A DNA stretch of 57,181 bases, from positions 34,506 through 91,686 of the forward strand of contig NZ_JACDNQ010000013.1 of assembly GCF_013839515.1 (NCBI RefSeq), in the 5' to 3' direction. The DNA comes from Natronomonas salinimetallica. GTDB lineage: Archaea; Halobacteriota; Halobacteria; Halobacteriales; Haloarculaceae. The notes under the pieces are model-generated. The model saw only the letters and a program-made list of their open reading frames with translations, was not told the origin of the DNA and did not search any database. A program made the translations under genes and the position numbers. Positions 19,122-27,856 of this stretch are shown here, in pieces; within the stretch, counting starts at the first letter, position 1; every line of letters starts with the position of its first letter.

Positions 19122-20966
19122 ATGTTCGATACGGTACTCGTTGCGAACCGTGGCGAGATCGCGGTCCGCGTGATGCGTGCCTGTGAGGATCTCGGCGTCG
19201 AGACCGTCGCCGTCTACAGTGACGCCGACAAACACGGCGGCCACGTCCGCTACGCGGACGAGGCGTACAACATCGGCCCGGCGCGTGCGGCCGACTCCTA
19301 TCTCGATCACGACGCGGTCATCGAGGCCGCAAGGAAGGCCGACGCGGACGCGATCCACCCCGGCTACGGGTTCCTCGCGGAGAACGCGGAGTTCGCGGCC
19401 GCCGTCGAGGCGACCGACGACGTAACCTGGGTCGGCCCCTCCCCGGAAGCGATGGAACAGGCCGGCGAGAAGACGAAAGCCCGAAGCGTCATGAAGTCCG
19501 CGGACGTCCCGATCGTCCCCGGAACGACCGACCCCGTCACGGACGCCTCGGAGGTCGAGGCGTTCGGCGAGGAGTACGGCTACCCGATCGCGATCAAAGC
19601 CGAGGGCGGCGGCGGCGGCCGCGGTATGAAGATCGTCCACGGCCCCGAGGAGGTGTCCGACCAACTCGACGCCGCCAAACGGGAGGGCGAGGCGTACTTC
19701 GACAACGACTCCGTATATCTCGAACGATACCTCGAGAACCCCAGACACATCGAGGTACAGATCCTGGCCGACGAGTACGGCAACGTCCGCCACCTCGGCG
19801 AGCGGGACTGTTCGCTCCAGCGCCGACACCAGAAGGTCATCGAGGAGGGTCCCTCGCCCGCGCTCTCGGAGGAACTCCGCGAGAGGATCGGCAAAGCGGC
19901 TCGCCGGGGCGCGGACGCGGCCGACTACTACAACGCCGGCACCTTCGAGTTCCTCGTCGAGGAGGAAGACCGCGAGGACGGCGAATTGCTCGGGCCGGAC
20001 GCGAACTTCTACTTCCTCGAGGTCAACACCAGGATTCAGGTCGAACACTGCGTTACCGAGGAACTGACGGGCGTCGACATCGTCAAGTGGCAGCTCAAGA
20101 TCGCCGCCGGCGAGGAGATCGACTTCGCCCAGGAGGACGTCGAACTCGACGGTCACGCCATCGAGTTCCGGATCAACGCCGAGAACGCCGCCGAGGAGTT
20201 CGCCCCCGCGACGGGCGGCGAACTCGCGACCTACGACCCGCCCGGCGGGATCGGCGTCCGCGTCGACGACGCGCTCCGGCAGGGCGACGACCTCGTCACC
20301 GATTACGATTCGATGATCGGAAAGCTCATCGTCCACGCCGGGGACCGATCGGAGTGTTTCGCCCGCTCGGAGCGGGCGCTTTCGGAGTACGACGTCGAGG
20401 GGATCCCCACGGTCATCCCCTTCCACCGGCTGATGCTCGAAGACGACGCCTTCACCGCCGGCACGCACACGACGAAATACCTGGACGAACACCTCGACCC
20501 GGAGCGCGTCGAGGCGGCCCAAGAGCGGTGGGGGACGGACGCCGAGTCGACGGATACCGACGGGGACGAAGAGACCGTCGAACGGGAGTTCACCGTCGAG
20601 GTCAACGGCAAGCGCTTCGACGTCAACGTCGAGGAGAGCGGCCAGTTCGCGGCGGTGGCCGACGCGTCGGGAGCGGACTCGGAGTCGACGGCCCAGCGGC
20701 CGACCCGCGGCCGCGGCGACGACGGCGACGACGGCCCCGATGTCACGGCCGATGGCGAGGTCGTCAGCGCGGAGATGCAGGGAACGATCCTCTCGGTCGA
20801 CGTCGAGGAGGGCGACTCGGTCGCCGCCGGCGACGTGATCTGCGTGCTCGAGGCGATGAAGATGGAGAACGACGTGATCGCGGAGACGGGCGGTACGGTC
20901 ATCGAGATCACGTTTTCGGAGGGCGATTCAGTCGATCAGGGCGATCCGCTCGTCGTTCTCGAATGA
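19122..20966 (+). CDS. pccA: Propionyl/acyl-CoA carboxylase, biotin carboxylase-biotin carrier subunit
   Basis: 614 residues. N-terminal biotin carboxylase with ATP-grasp ([20 protein letters not shown], glycine loop [30 protein letters not shown]) to about residue 450; a Glu/Asp-rich linker at 465-545; C-terminal biotinyl domain with the biotinylated lysine in [15 protein letters not shown] near residue 583. It carboxylates its own biotin using ATP and bicarbonate, then PccB transfers the group to the acyl-CoA. It follows pccBX and precedes birA, which supplies its biotin. Confidence 0.96.
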   Translation: MFDTVLVANRGEIAVRVMRACEDLGVETVAVYSDADKHGGHVRYADEAYNIGPARAADSYLDHDAVIEAARKADADAIHPGYGFLAENAEFAAAVEATDDVTWVGPSPEAMEQAGEKTKARSVMKSADVPIVPGTTDPVTDASEVEAFGEEYGYPIAIKAEGGGGGRGMKIVHGPEEVSDQLDAAKREGEAYFDNDSVYLERYLENPRHIEVQILADEYGNVRHLGERDCSLQRRHQKVIEEGPSPALSEELRERIGKAARRGADAADYYNAGTFEFLVEEEDREDGELLGPDANFYFLEVNTRIQVEHCVTEELTGVDIVKWQLKIAAGEEIDFAQEDVELDGHAIEFRINAENAAEEFAPATGGELATYDPPGGIGVRVDDALRQGDDLVTDYDSMIGKLIVHAGDRSECFARSERALSEYDVEGIPTVIPFHRLMLEDDAFTAGTHTTKYLDEHLDPERVEAAQERWGTDAESTDTDGDEETVEREFTVEVNGKRFDVNVEESGQFAAVADASGADSESTAQRPTRGRGDDGDDGPDVTADGEVVSAEMQGTILSVDVEEGDSVAAGDVICVLEAMKMENDVIAETGGTVIEITFSEGDSVDQGDPLVVLE

Positions 20967-21002
20967 GGCTATCTTGAAATAGCTACAGCCGAGAGTACGA
21001 GT

Positions 21003-21929
21003 ATGCAGGAGACTCGACGGGCCGTTCTGGATGCGCTCTCGGCGGGGCCGGTGTCGGGACCGGAGTTGGCCGAGGAACTCGACGTCTCGCGGGCGGCGGT
21101 GTGGAAGCACATCGAGACGCTCCGCGAGGAGGGATTCGGCGTCGAGAGCCACGGGGACGGCTACGTGTTGGACTCGGTTCCGGAGTTCGGCGCGGGGGGC
21201 GTCGAGTATGGGCTGTCGGCCCCCTTCGAGATCGAGTATCACGACTCGATCGGGAGCACGAACGACCGCGCCCGGGAGCTGGCCGTGGCCGGCGAATCGG
21301 GGGTTGCGGTCCTCGCGGACGAACAGACCGGGGCCCGGGGACGGCTCGACCGGGAGTGGGCCTCGCCGTCGGGGGGGATCTGGCTCAGCCTCGTCTGTCG
21401 CCCCGACGTACCGCCCGCACAGGCACCGATCTACACGCTCGCCGCGGCCGCCGCGACCGCCGACGCGTTGGACGGGATCGGCGTCGACGCCGAGATCAAG
21501 TGGCCGAACGACGTCCTCGTCGGCGGAAGAAAACTCGTCGGGATCCTCACCGAGATGGCGGGCGAGGCCGACCGCGTCGCCTGGATCGTCGTCGGCATCG
21601 GGATCAACGCGAACGTCGACGGCGATGCCGTCCCGGAGACGGCGACCACGATCCGCGAACAGGTCGGCGATACAGACCGGGCGGTGCTGACACGGTCGCT
21701 TCTCGAACGGTTCGACGATCTCACCGGATCGCCGGAGGACGTGCTTCCGGCCTGGCGGAAAGCGACGAGCACGCTCGGCCGACGGGTTCGCATCGAGACG
21801 ACCGACGGCGACGTCGTCGGCGAGGCGATCGACGTCGAGTTTCCGGGGACGCTCGTGGTCGCGACCGACGAGGGCGAAGAACGCGTCTCCGCGGGGGACT
21901 GCGAACACCTCAGGCCGGCCCGGAGCTGA
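21003..21929 (+). CDS. birA: Biotin-[acyl-CoA carboxylase] ligase with N-terminal HTH
   Basis: 308 residues. N-terminal winged HTH (QETRRAVLDALSAGPVSGPE, ELDVSRAAVWKHIETLREEG), then the ligase core with GARGRLDREWASPSGG (biotinyl-AMP site) and the catalytic lysine motif IKWPNDVLVGGRKLVGI, and a C-terminal SH3-like domain. It activates biotin with ATP and attaches it to the PccA lysine. The HTH suggests it also represses biotin-related genes, as in BirA of class II type. Start 37 bp after pccA; likely same transcript. Confidence 0.94.
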   Translation: MQETRRAVLDALSAGPVSGPELAEELDVSRAAVWKHIETLREEGFGVESHGDGYVLDSVPEFGAGGVEYGLSAPFEIEYHDSIGSTNDRARELAVAGESGVAVLADEQTGARGRLDREWASPSGGIWLSLVCRPDVPPAQAPIYTLAAAAATADALDGIGVDAEIKWPNDVLVGGRKLVGILTEMAGEADRVAWIVVGIGINANVDGDAVPETATTIREQVGDTDRAVLTRSLLERFDDLTGSPEDVLPAWRKATSTLGRRVRIETTDGDVVGEAIDVEFPGTLVVATDEGEERVSAGDCEHLRPARS

Positions 21930-21977
21930 TACGGACTGGCGTCGTCGGGATCTGGGGATGTCTCCGTGCCCGGCGGA

Positions 21978-22994
21978 TCAGCGCAATACGACGTTCTTTA
22001 CGTCGTCGAGACCGGCCCGCCGGACGACCGCCCTGACCGGGTCGTGGGCCCCACGGAGGTTGTCCGAGTCGCCGTCGAGGACGACGAACCTGGCCGCCCG
22101 CCCGGGGGCTATGATGCCGCCGTTCAGGCCGGCGATCTCCGCGCCCGCGGCGGTCGCCATCCGGAGTACCTCGGGTGCGGAGACGTCACAGAGCTTCGAG
22201 ACGAACTCCATCTCCCGGAACATCGACGGGCTGTTCAACATCACGTTGTCGGTACCGAGTGCGACCGTCGTCCGCTCGAGGAGGTCCGCGACCGGCGGGA
22301 CCCCGACCCCCGTGACGAGGTTCGAACGTGGACAGACGACGATCGGGATCTCGCTGTCCTCGACCCGTTCTACGTGCAACGGCTCGGCGTGGACCATGTG
22401 GACGAGAAAGTCGGGGTCGAGATCGAGCGCCGGATTGATGTCGTGGGGATCGCGTTCCCCGGCGTGGATCCCGAAGGACTTTCCGCGCTCGCGAGCGGCG
22501 GCCCGCTCGGAGGCGAAGTCGTCGTCTCGCGCGCCGCTTGCGCCGTAGCCGTCGGCGACGTCGAGAACGTCCGTCTCCTCGCGGCCCATGACGACCGGCT
22601 CGATATCGAGCGCCTCGAGCGCCTCCGAGAGCGCCTCGACGCCCTCGACCCCGCCCTCGCGGAACTCGACGAACGCGCCGGTGCCGCCGTCCCGCATGAA
22701 CCGGAGGGTTCGGCGCATCGACGCGACGAGTTCGGCCCGGGAGGCGTCGGCCAGTAGCCGGTGTTTGAGTCCGCCCGGCGGGGCGACGAGTTCGTCGAGC
22801 GAGAGCCCTCGACCGGCTTCCTTGGCGATCGAGTCCCCGATATGTGTGTGGGCGTTGACGAACGCCGGGCAGACGATGTCCGAGGAGGCGGTCTCGGCGC
22901 GCTCTATCGCCGCGACCTCGTCGTCTTCGACCACGACCCGACCCCGGATTGGCTCGTACTCGGCCCCGGCGAGTATCGTTCCCGACAGTTCCAT
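21978..22994 (-). CDS. Amidohydrolase-family metal-dependent hydrolase
   Basis: 338 residues from ATG 22994 (MELSGTILAGAEYEPIRGRV), which gives the usual composite beta-sandwich start. Metal and catalytic motifs of the cytosine deaminase/atrazine hydrolase-like group: NAHTHIGDS, SFGIHAGERD, LVHMVHAEPL, and GTDNVMLNSP, then the closing segment ALGT...GGIIAPGRAARFVVLDGD. It probably deaminates or hydrolyses a heterocyclic compound; the substrate cannot be called. It is convergent with birA and adjacent to an HD hydrolase on the same strand. Confidence 0.85.
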   Translation of the reverse strand: MELSGTILAGAEYEPIRGRVVVEDDEVAAIERAETASSDIVCPAFVNAHTHIGDSIAKEAGRGLSLDELVAPPGGLKHRLLADASRAELVASMRRTLRFMRDGGTGAFVEFREGGVEGVEALSEALEALDIEPVVMGREETDVLDVADGYGASGARDDDFASERAAARERGKSFGIHAGERDPHDINPALDLDPDFLVHMVHAEPLHVERVEDSEIPIVVCPRSNLVTGVGVPPVADLLERTTVALGTDNVMLNSPSMFREMEFVSKLCDVSAPEVLRMATAAGAEIAGLNGGIIAPGRAARFVVLDGDSDNLRGAHDPVRAVVRRAGLDDVKNVVLR

Positions 22995-23138
22995 ACGGAC
23001 GGTAGGACCGCGGCGGTTAAATCGGTTGTAGTTCGAAACGCGGGGGATGATTCGGCCCATACGGGCTGTCGTATCGCGGGATCGGCGAGCGCCCGGTCCG
23101 GGGTCGGCCCTCGCCGCCCCCGGCGACAACGAGCCATC

Positions 23139-24356
23139 TCAGAACTCGTCGAGCGTGGCGTTGATCCCCTTCCGTACGTCGACGACGAACGCGTCCAGAT
23201 CCAGCCCGAGCGCGTCCGCAGCGGCCTCACCGACCGCGTCGGCCACGTCCGCTGGCGCATACACCCCGAGGCGCCACTGTTCGTTTTGCGCCCGCCGGAG
23301 CGCCGTCACGAGCGTCGACTGTCCTTCGAGCGCCCTGACCTCACCGTTGACGACGACGCGGCTCGTCGACTCGCTCATCCGGGGGCGCTCGGGGACGTCG
23401 AGGATGACGGTGTCGGGGGCGACGCCGGCACGGGCTGCGATTTCCCGCTCGTACTCCCGGAGCGTCTCGTGGCTGGCGTCGACGATACCGTCGGGGACGT
23501 CCCGGAGCTCGGCCCAGATGGCTCGCTTGTACAGCGAACGGGTATCGAGTCGGCGGGCGAACCCCGCCGTCTCGGGGCAGTTCCGGAGCGCAACGAGCAG
23601 CCCGGCGTCGTCCATCCGCCTGAGTTCCGAGGCTGTCGCTTCGCCGGCCTCGAGCAACCGTTCGCTCGCACGCCGGAGCATCGACTTCGAGATGCGCGCG
23701 ACGTGGTGGTTGTAGACGACGGGATTCATGAGTGAGCGGGCCACGAGCAACGACTCCGCCGTCTGGACGTTTCCCTCCGCGAGCACGAGCCGTCCGTCGA
23801 CGAACCGCAGCTCCCGGATCAACCGTCCGGTGTCGATCGTTCCGTATGGGACGCCGGTGTGGTGGGCGTCGCGGACGAGATAGTCCATCCGGTCGACGTC
23901 CAACTCCCCGGAGACGAGTTGGCCGAACTCGCCTCCGCCCGCGATCAGGTCCGCGACGGCGTCGGGATCGATGTCGTAAAGCGCCAGCACGCGAGCGATC
24001 TCGCCGTCACGAAGGAGGTCGTCGACCTCGTCGTGCATCCGTCCCGTCCGTCGGGCGACGAGCGCCTCCGTGTTGTGGCTGAATGGGGTGTGGCCGACGT
24101 CGTGGAGGATCGCCGCCGCCCGAAGGCGTTCGGCGCGCGGGCCGGCGATCCCAAGCTCCGAGAGCGCCATATCGGCGAGGTGGTATACCCCGAGCGAGTG
24201 CTCGAAGCGCGTGTGGTTCGCGCTCGGGTAAACGAGCCCGACGGTGCCGAGCTGTCGGAGCCGCCGGAGCCGCTGAATCGCTGGCGTGTCCAACAGCTTC
24301 GCCGCAACCCCGTCGATGGCGATGTGATCGTGAACGCTGTCCTTGATCGTGACCAT
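23139..24356 (-). CDS. HD-domain phosphohydrolase (dNTPase-like)
   Basis: 405 residues beginning MVTIKDSVHDHIAIDGVAAK. The HD motifs are in the first third: TRFEHSLGVYHLADMAL, AAILHDVGHTPFSHNTEAL, then GELDVDRMDYLVRDAHHTGV, the pattern of SAMHD1/YdhJ-type nucleotide triphosphohydrolases. Archaeal members are usually annotated as HD superfamily phosphohydrolases acting on (d)NTPs. It is well separated from its neighbours and on the opposite strand from cofD, with which it shares a 119-bp divergent promoter region. Confidence 0.9.
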   Translation of the reverse strand: MVTIKDSVHDHIAIDGVAAKLLDTPAIQRLRRLRQLGTVGLVYPSANHTRFEHSLGVYHLADMALSELGIAGPRAERLRAAAILHDVGHTPFSHNTEALVARRTGRMHDEVDDLLRDGEIARVLALYDIDPDAVADLIAGGGEFGQLVSGELDVDRMDYLVRDAHHTGVPYGTIDTGRLIRELRFVDGRLVLAEGNVQTAESLLVARSLMNPVVYNHHVARISKSMLRRASERLLEAGEATASELRRMDDAGLLVALRNCPETAGFARRLDTRSLYKRAIWAELRDVPDGIVDASHETLREYEREIAARAGVAPDTVILDVPERPRMSESTSRVVVNGEVRALEGQSTLVTALRRAQNEQWRLGVYAPADVADAVGEAAADALGLDLDAFVVDVRKGINATLDEF

Positions 24357-24475
24357 CCGGGAGACCGTTCGGCGCGATCGGATAAAAACCGTCGCGCCGA
24401 GAGAGCGCTCCCGCGGGCGGCCCCGTCCACCCGACGGACGGTCAGATACAAATCCGTCGGGCCGAAACCGGTGGT

Positions 24476-25480
24476 ATGGTTACGTTCCTCGCCGGCGGGA
24501 CGGGAACGCCGAAACTGCTCCGGGGGTCGGCGTCGGTCTTCCCTCCCGCGGACACGCCGGTCGTCTGCAACACCGGCGACGACGTCGAGTTGAGCGGCGT
24601 CCTCGTCTGTCCGGACGTCGATACGGTGCTCTTTTCGGAGGGCGGTCTCCTCGACCGCGAGACGTGGTGGGGAATCGACGGCGACAGCACCGAGACACAC
24701 GAGGCGGTCCACCGACTGGCCGACGACGCCGGACTCGACACCGGCCCGCGCTATCTCTCCGCGGACGCACAGACCGCGGGGCGGGAGATCTCGCGCCACC
24801 GACGTTTTTCCGGGGTCGCGGAGTTCATGCGGCTGGGTGATCGCGATCGGGCGGTCCACGTCACCCGAACCGGCCTCATCGACGAAGGCCGCACGCTCAC
24901 GGCGGCGACGGCGACCCTCGCCGAGGCCCTGGCTCTCGATCGCCCCGTGTTGCCGATGAGCGACGATCCCGTCGCGACGATCGTCCACACCTCAGAGGGT
25001 GCGATGCACTTCCAGGAGTACTGGGTCGGCCACAGAGCCGGTCCCGACGTCGACCGCGTCGAGTTCCGGGGGGCGGCCGACGCCGACCCGACCGACGCCG
25101 TCCTCGACGCCCTCGATTCGCCCGTCGTCGTCGGCCCGTCGAACCCGATAACGAGCGTCGGGCCGATGCTCGCGATGGATCGGTTCCGGACGGCGCTGGA
25201 ATCGACGCCCGTCGTCGCGGTCTCCCCGTTCGTCGAAGATCAGGTCTTCTCCGGGCCGGCGGCGAAGCTGTTGGCCGCCTCGGGCTATGCCCCCTCGACC
25301 GAGGGCGTCGCCGACGCCTATCCGTTCGCGGACGCGTTCGTCCTCGATACCGACGACGGGACGGATCTCGAGCGCCCGGTCGTCCGAACTGACACCGAAC
25401 TCGGGACGCCGGAAGCCGGCGAGCGCGTCTGTCGAGCCGTGCGGGAGGCGCTCGAACGGGTCGGCGCGGAGGGGCCGTGA
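24476..25480 (+). CDS. cofD: 2-phospho-L-lactate transferase
   Basis: 334 residues. Starts [20 protein letters not shown], the CofD nucleotide-binding loop; further motifs are [19 protein letters not shown] and [15 protein letters not shown]. It transfers the lactyl-phospho (or phosphoenolpyruvyl) group from the GDP/GPP-activated form to the riboflavin-derived Fo, the step that makes F420-0. It is first of four tightly packed genes and its stop overlaps the start of the next gene by one base (TGATG). Confidence 0.95.
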   Translation: MVTFLAGGTGTPKLLRGSASVFPPADTPVVCNTGDDVELSGVLVCPDVDTVLFSEGGLLDRETWWGIDGDSTETHEAVHRLADDAGLDTGPRYLSADAQTAGREISRHRRFSGVAEFMRLGDRDRAVHVTRTGLIDEGRTLTAATATLAEALALDRPVLPMSDDPVATIVHTSEGAMHFQEYWVGHRAGPDVDRVEFRGAADADPTDAVLDALDSPVVVGPSNPITSVGPMLAMDRFRTALESTPVVAVSPFVEDQVFSGPAAKLLAASGYAPSTEGVADAYPFADAFVLDTDDGTDLERPVVRTDTELGTPEAGERVCRAVREALERVGAEGP

Positions 25481-26262
25481 TGTTCGAGCCACGCGTCGCC
25501 GCTGCCTCGCTGTCGGGGGAGGCGGACGCCGGCTGGGCGCGGGCCGCCGACCCGTTCGTCGGCTGTGCGTTCCTCGGCGGGGTGGCGCTCGACGGGCCGA
25601 CGCGGGCGGCCGCCCGCCTGCTCTGTGACCGCGACCGCAACGAGTTCCTGCCCGACTCGCCGATGGCGTTCCTCGACCGTCAGCTCTCCGCGCTGACGAA
25701 CGTGGACCTCCGCCCCGCGTTCAACGTCCGGAGCGCCGATCCCGAAACGGTCGGCTCGGCCGCCGCCGTCTGTGCGGACCACGGCGCGATCCTCGAAGTG
25801 AACGCCCACTGCCGACAGGCCGAGATGTGCGCGGCCGGGGCGGGCGAGTCGCTGCTCCGGGACGCCGAGCGCCTCCGCGAGCAGGTAGCGGCCGCCTCGG
25901 CGGCGGGCGCGACGGTGAGCGCCAAACTCCGGACCGAGGTCGACGGCGTCGACCTGCCGGGGCTCGCCTCGCGGCTCGTCGACGCCGGGGCGGACGTCCT
26001 CCACGTCGACGCGATGGATAGCGAGTCGGTGATCGCCGAGGTGGTCTCGGCCGCGCCGGAATCGTTCGTGATCGCCAACAACGGCGTCCGCGACCGGGCG
26101 ACGGCGGCGGCGTATCTCGAGTACGGCGCGGACGCCGTCTCGGTGGGCCGTCCGTCGGACGATCCGGCGGTCCTCCGCCGCGTTCGCCGCGCCGTCGACG
26201 GGTGGTTCGACGGATCGCGCGGCGGGGCCGGGCGGGGCGGGGAGGTGACGCCGGATGCGTGA
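25480..26262 (+). CDS. Dihydrouridine-synthase-like TIM-barrel protein
   Basis: 260 residues. Shape resembles the tRNA-dihydrouridine synthase/dihydroorotate dehydrogenase FMN barrels: AILEVNAHCRQAEMCAAG corresponds to the NxxCP catalytic-loop region, SAKLRTEVDGVDLPGLASRL to the Lys-containing strand, and VIANNGVRDRATAAAYLEYG plus DAVSVGRP to the phosphate-binding loops of FMN. The usual Cys-Pro pair is altered (HCRQ). It lies between cofD and a CitG-like gene, an arrangement I recognise as common in haloarchaea. True dihydrouridine activity is doubtful; a cofactor-related role is inference. Confidence 0.75.
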   Translation: MFEPRVAAASLSGEADAGWARAADPFVGCAFLGGVALDGPTRAAARLLCDRDRNEFLPDSPMAFLDRQLSALTNVDLRPAFNVRSADPETVGSAAAVCADHGAILEVNAHCRQAEMCAAGAGESLLRDAERLREQVAAASAAGATVSAKLRTEVDGVDLPGLASRLVDAGADVLHVDAMDSESVIAEVVSAAPESFVIANNGVRDRATAAAYLEYGADAVSVGRPSDDPAVLRRVRRAVDGWFDGSRGGAGRGGEVTPDA

Positions 26263-27088
26263 CCCCGCCGAGAACGGCCAACTCGCGCTCCTGTTAGAGG
26301 TGGCCGGCACGCCCAAACCCGGCAACGTCGACCGCGAGCGCGACTACGGGGACCTCCGGTTCGAGCACTTTCTCGCCGGCGCGGTCGGCGCGCTCCCCGG
26401 CCTGCGGGCGGCGGCCGACGGCGCGCCGGTCGGCGCGGCCTTCGAGTCGGCGATCGAAGGGATGAGCGGCCAGTCGGGCGGGAACACCCAGTTCGGCGCG
26501 CTGCTCGTGACGGTGCCGCTGGTCCGGGCCGCCGCTTTCGGGCGGCTCACGCCGGACGGCGTGACGAAAACCGTCGAGGCGACGACCGTCGAGGACGCCT
26601 GCGCCTTCTACGAGGCGTTCGAGCACGTCGACGTCGCGGTCGACGACCCCCCAGAGGGACTCGATCCGCTGGACGTCCGGCGCGGCGCGGCGGCGGCCGA
26701 CGCGCTCCGGGAGCGGGGACTCACGCTGTACGACGTGATGGCGCTCTCGGCGGATCGCGACGGCGTCGCCGCGGAGTGGACCTCGGGGTTCGAGCGGAGC
26801 TTCGAGGCCGCGGGGTGGCTCCTCGACGACGAGGGACCGATCTATCGCCGCACGTCGCGGGCGTTCGTTCGACTGCTCGCGGGGGAGCCCGACACCTTCG
26901 TCGCCACGCGGAACGGCGAGACGACCGCCGAGGAGGTAACGCGACGGGCGCAGGCGGTTCTCGACGGCGAGGCCGACGCCGACGCGCTTGCCGAGGAGTT
27001 CGTCGCGCGTGGCATAAACCCCGGAACGACCGCCGACGTCACGGCCGGGGGGCTCTTCGTCGCCCTCGAACGCGGCCTGGAGGTGTGA
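26255..27088 (+). CDS. Triphosphoribosyl-dephospho-CoA synthase-like protein (CitG/MdcB family)
   Basis: 277 residues. Family motifs are clear: EVAGTPKPGNVDRERDYGDL at the start, the SGQSGGNTQFGALLVTVPL region, and ARGINPGTTADVTAGGLFVA at the end. Bacterial CitG/MdcB makes 2'-(5''-triphosphoribosyl)-3'-dephospho-CoA from dephospho-CoA and ATP for citrate or malonate lyase acyl carriers. No such lyase genes are near, so here the protein likely makes a different ribosyl-type cofactor precursor. It overlaps its upstream neighbour by 8 bp. Confidence 0.85.
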   Translation: MRDPAENGQLALLLEVAGTPKPGNVDRERDYGDLRFEHFLAGAVGALPGLRAAADGAPVGAAFESAIEGMSGQSGGNTQFGALLVTVPLVRAAAFGRLTPDGVTKTVEATTVEDACAFYEAFEHVDVAVDDPPEGLDPLDVRRGAAAADALRERGLTLYDVMALSADRDGVAAEWTSGFERSFEAAGWLLDDEGPIYRRTSRAFVRLLAGEPDTFVATRNGETTAEEVTRRAQAVLDGEADADALAEEFVARGINPGTTADVTAGGLFVALERGLEV

Positions 27089-27089
27089 C

Positions 27090-27704
27090 ATGGGCGAAAA
27101 CGGTGCCGGAACCGCCGGCGCTTCCGGGGCCGAGTGGCCCGTCGGACTCCGCGGCGTCACCGAATCGGTCGTGACGACGCTCGGGCCGAACGGCCGCTGG
27201 AACGTCGCCGCCCTCGGCCTGTTCGCCGGCGACCCCGTGACGGCCCGGACGTGGGGTCGGACGCGGACGTGGCGCAATTTCACCGAGCGCGGCGGCGGCT
27301 ACGTCCAGTTCTCCGCCGACCCCGTCGACTTCGTCGACGCGGCGTGTTCGATCCGCGAGGAGGACGAGCCGGTGCTTTCGAGCGCCGACGCGTGGGCGAG
27401 AGTCGGGGTCGAGTCGGTCGACCGGGGGACCGAGGGCGACACCCGGTGGGTCGAGTGGGAGCTGACACCGGTCGAGTCGGCGGTCGAACGCGAGACCGTC
27501 CCGACGACGAACCGCGGCTACTACGCTGTCGTCGAGGCGACCGTCGCCGCCTCGCGACTCGACGTCCCCGGCTACGACTCGGCTGTCCTCCGCGACCGAA
27601 TCGAATACTTCGAGAGCGTCGTCGAGCGCTGTGGCGGTCCCCGCGAGCGGGACGCCTTCGAGCGGTTCCTCGACCATACGGGGCTCGGGACGGATCGCCC
27701 GTAG
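27090..27704 (+). CDS. DUF447 family flavin-reductase-like protein
   Basis: 204 residues, starting one base after the CitG-like stop. The region GLRGVTESVVTTLGPNGRWN and NVAALGLFAGDPVTARTWGR is the split-barrel FMN-binding signature of DUF447; a C-terminal helical part (FESVVERCGGPRERDAFERF) completes it. Last gene of the cofD operon. DUF447 proteins are restricted largely to archaea and a few bacteria; biochemical role is not established as far as I know. Confidence 0.85.
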   Translation: MGENGAGTAGASGAEWPVGLRGVTESVVTTLGPNGRWNVAALGLFAGDPVTARTWGRTRTWRNFTERGGGYVQFSADPVDFVDAACSIREEDEPVLSSADAWARVGVESVDRGTEGDTRWVEWELTPVESAVERETVPTTNRGYYAVVEATVAASRLDVPGYDSAVLRDRIEYFESVVERCGGPRERDAFERFLDHTGLGTDRP

Positions 27705-27790
27705 CCGCCGATTCGACCGGCGTCAGCCCCCACTCGACCCACCTTCGACTGTGGCCCAGAGACCGGGTGAGCCGTCTCCGCGCCAATGGA

Positions 27791-27807
27791 TTAGATTAGT
27801 CTAATCT
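27791..27807. promoter_or_regulatory. Palindromic operator before the metal ABC transporter
   Basis: ttagattagtctaatct contains a perfect 15-bp palindrome (agattag-t-ctaatct, 27793-27807) and an overlapping ttaga/tctaa repeat. It sits in an AT-rich promoter about 50-65 bp before the znuA-like start, with cttttaatttt as TATA candidate just after it. The form matches DtxR/MntR/SirR-type sites, so metal-dependent repression of the transporter is likely. The assignment to that family is inference. Confidence 0.65.
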
Positions 27808-27856
27808 TTTAATTTTGTAACACAAACTTAATGTAAGATGGTAGCTAAACACGGGT

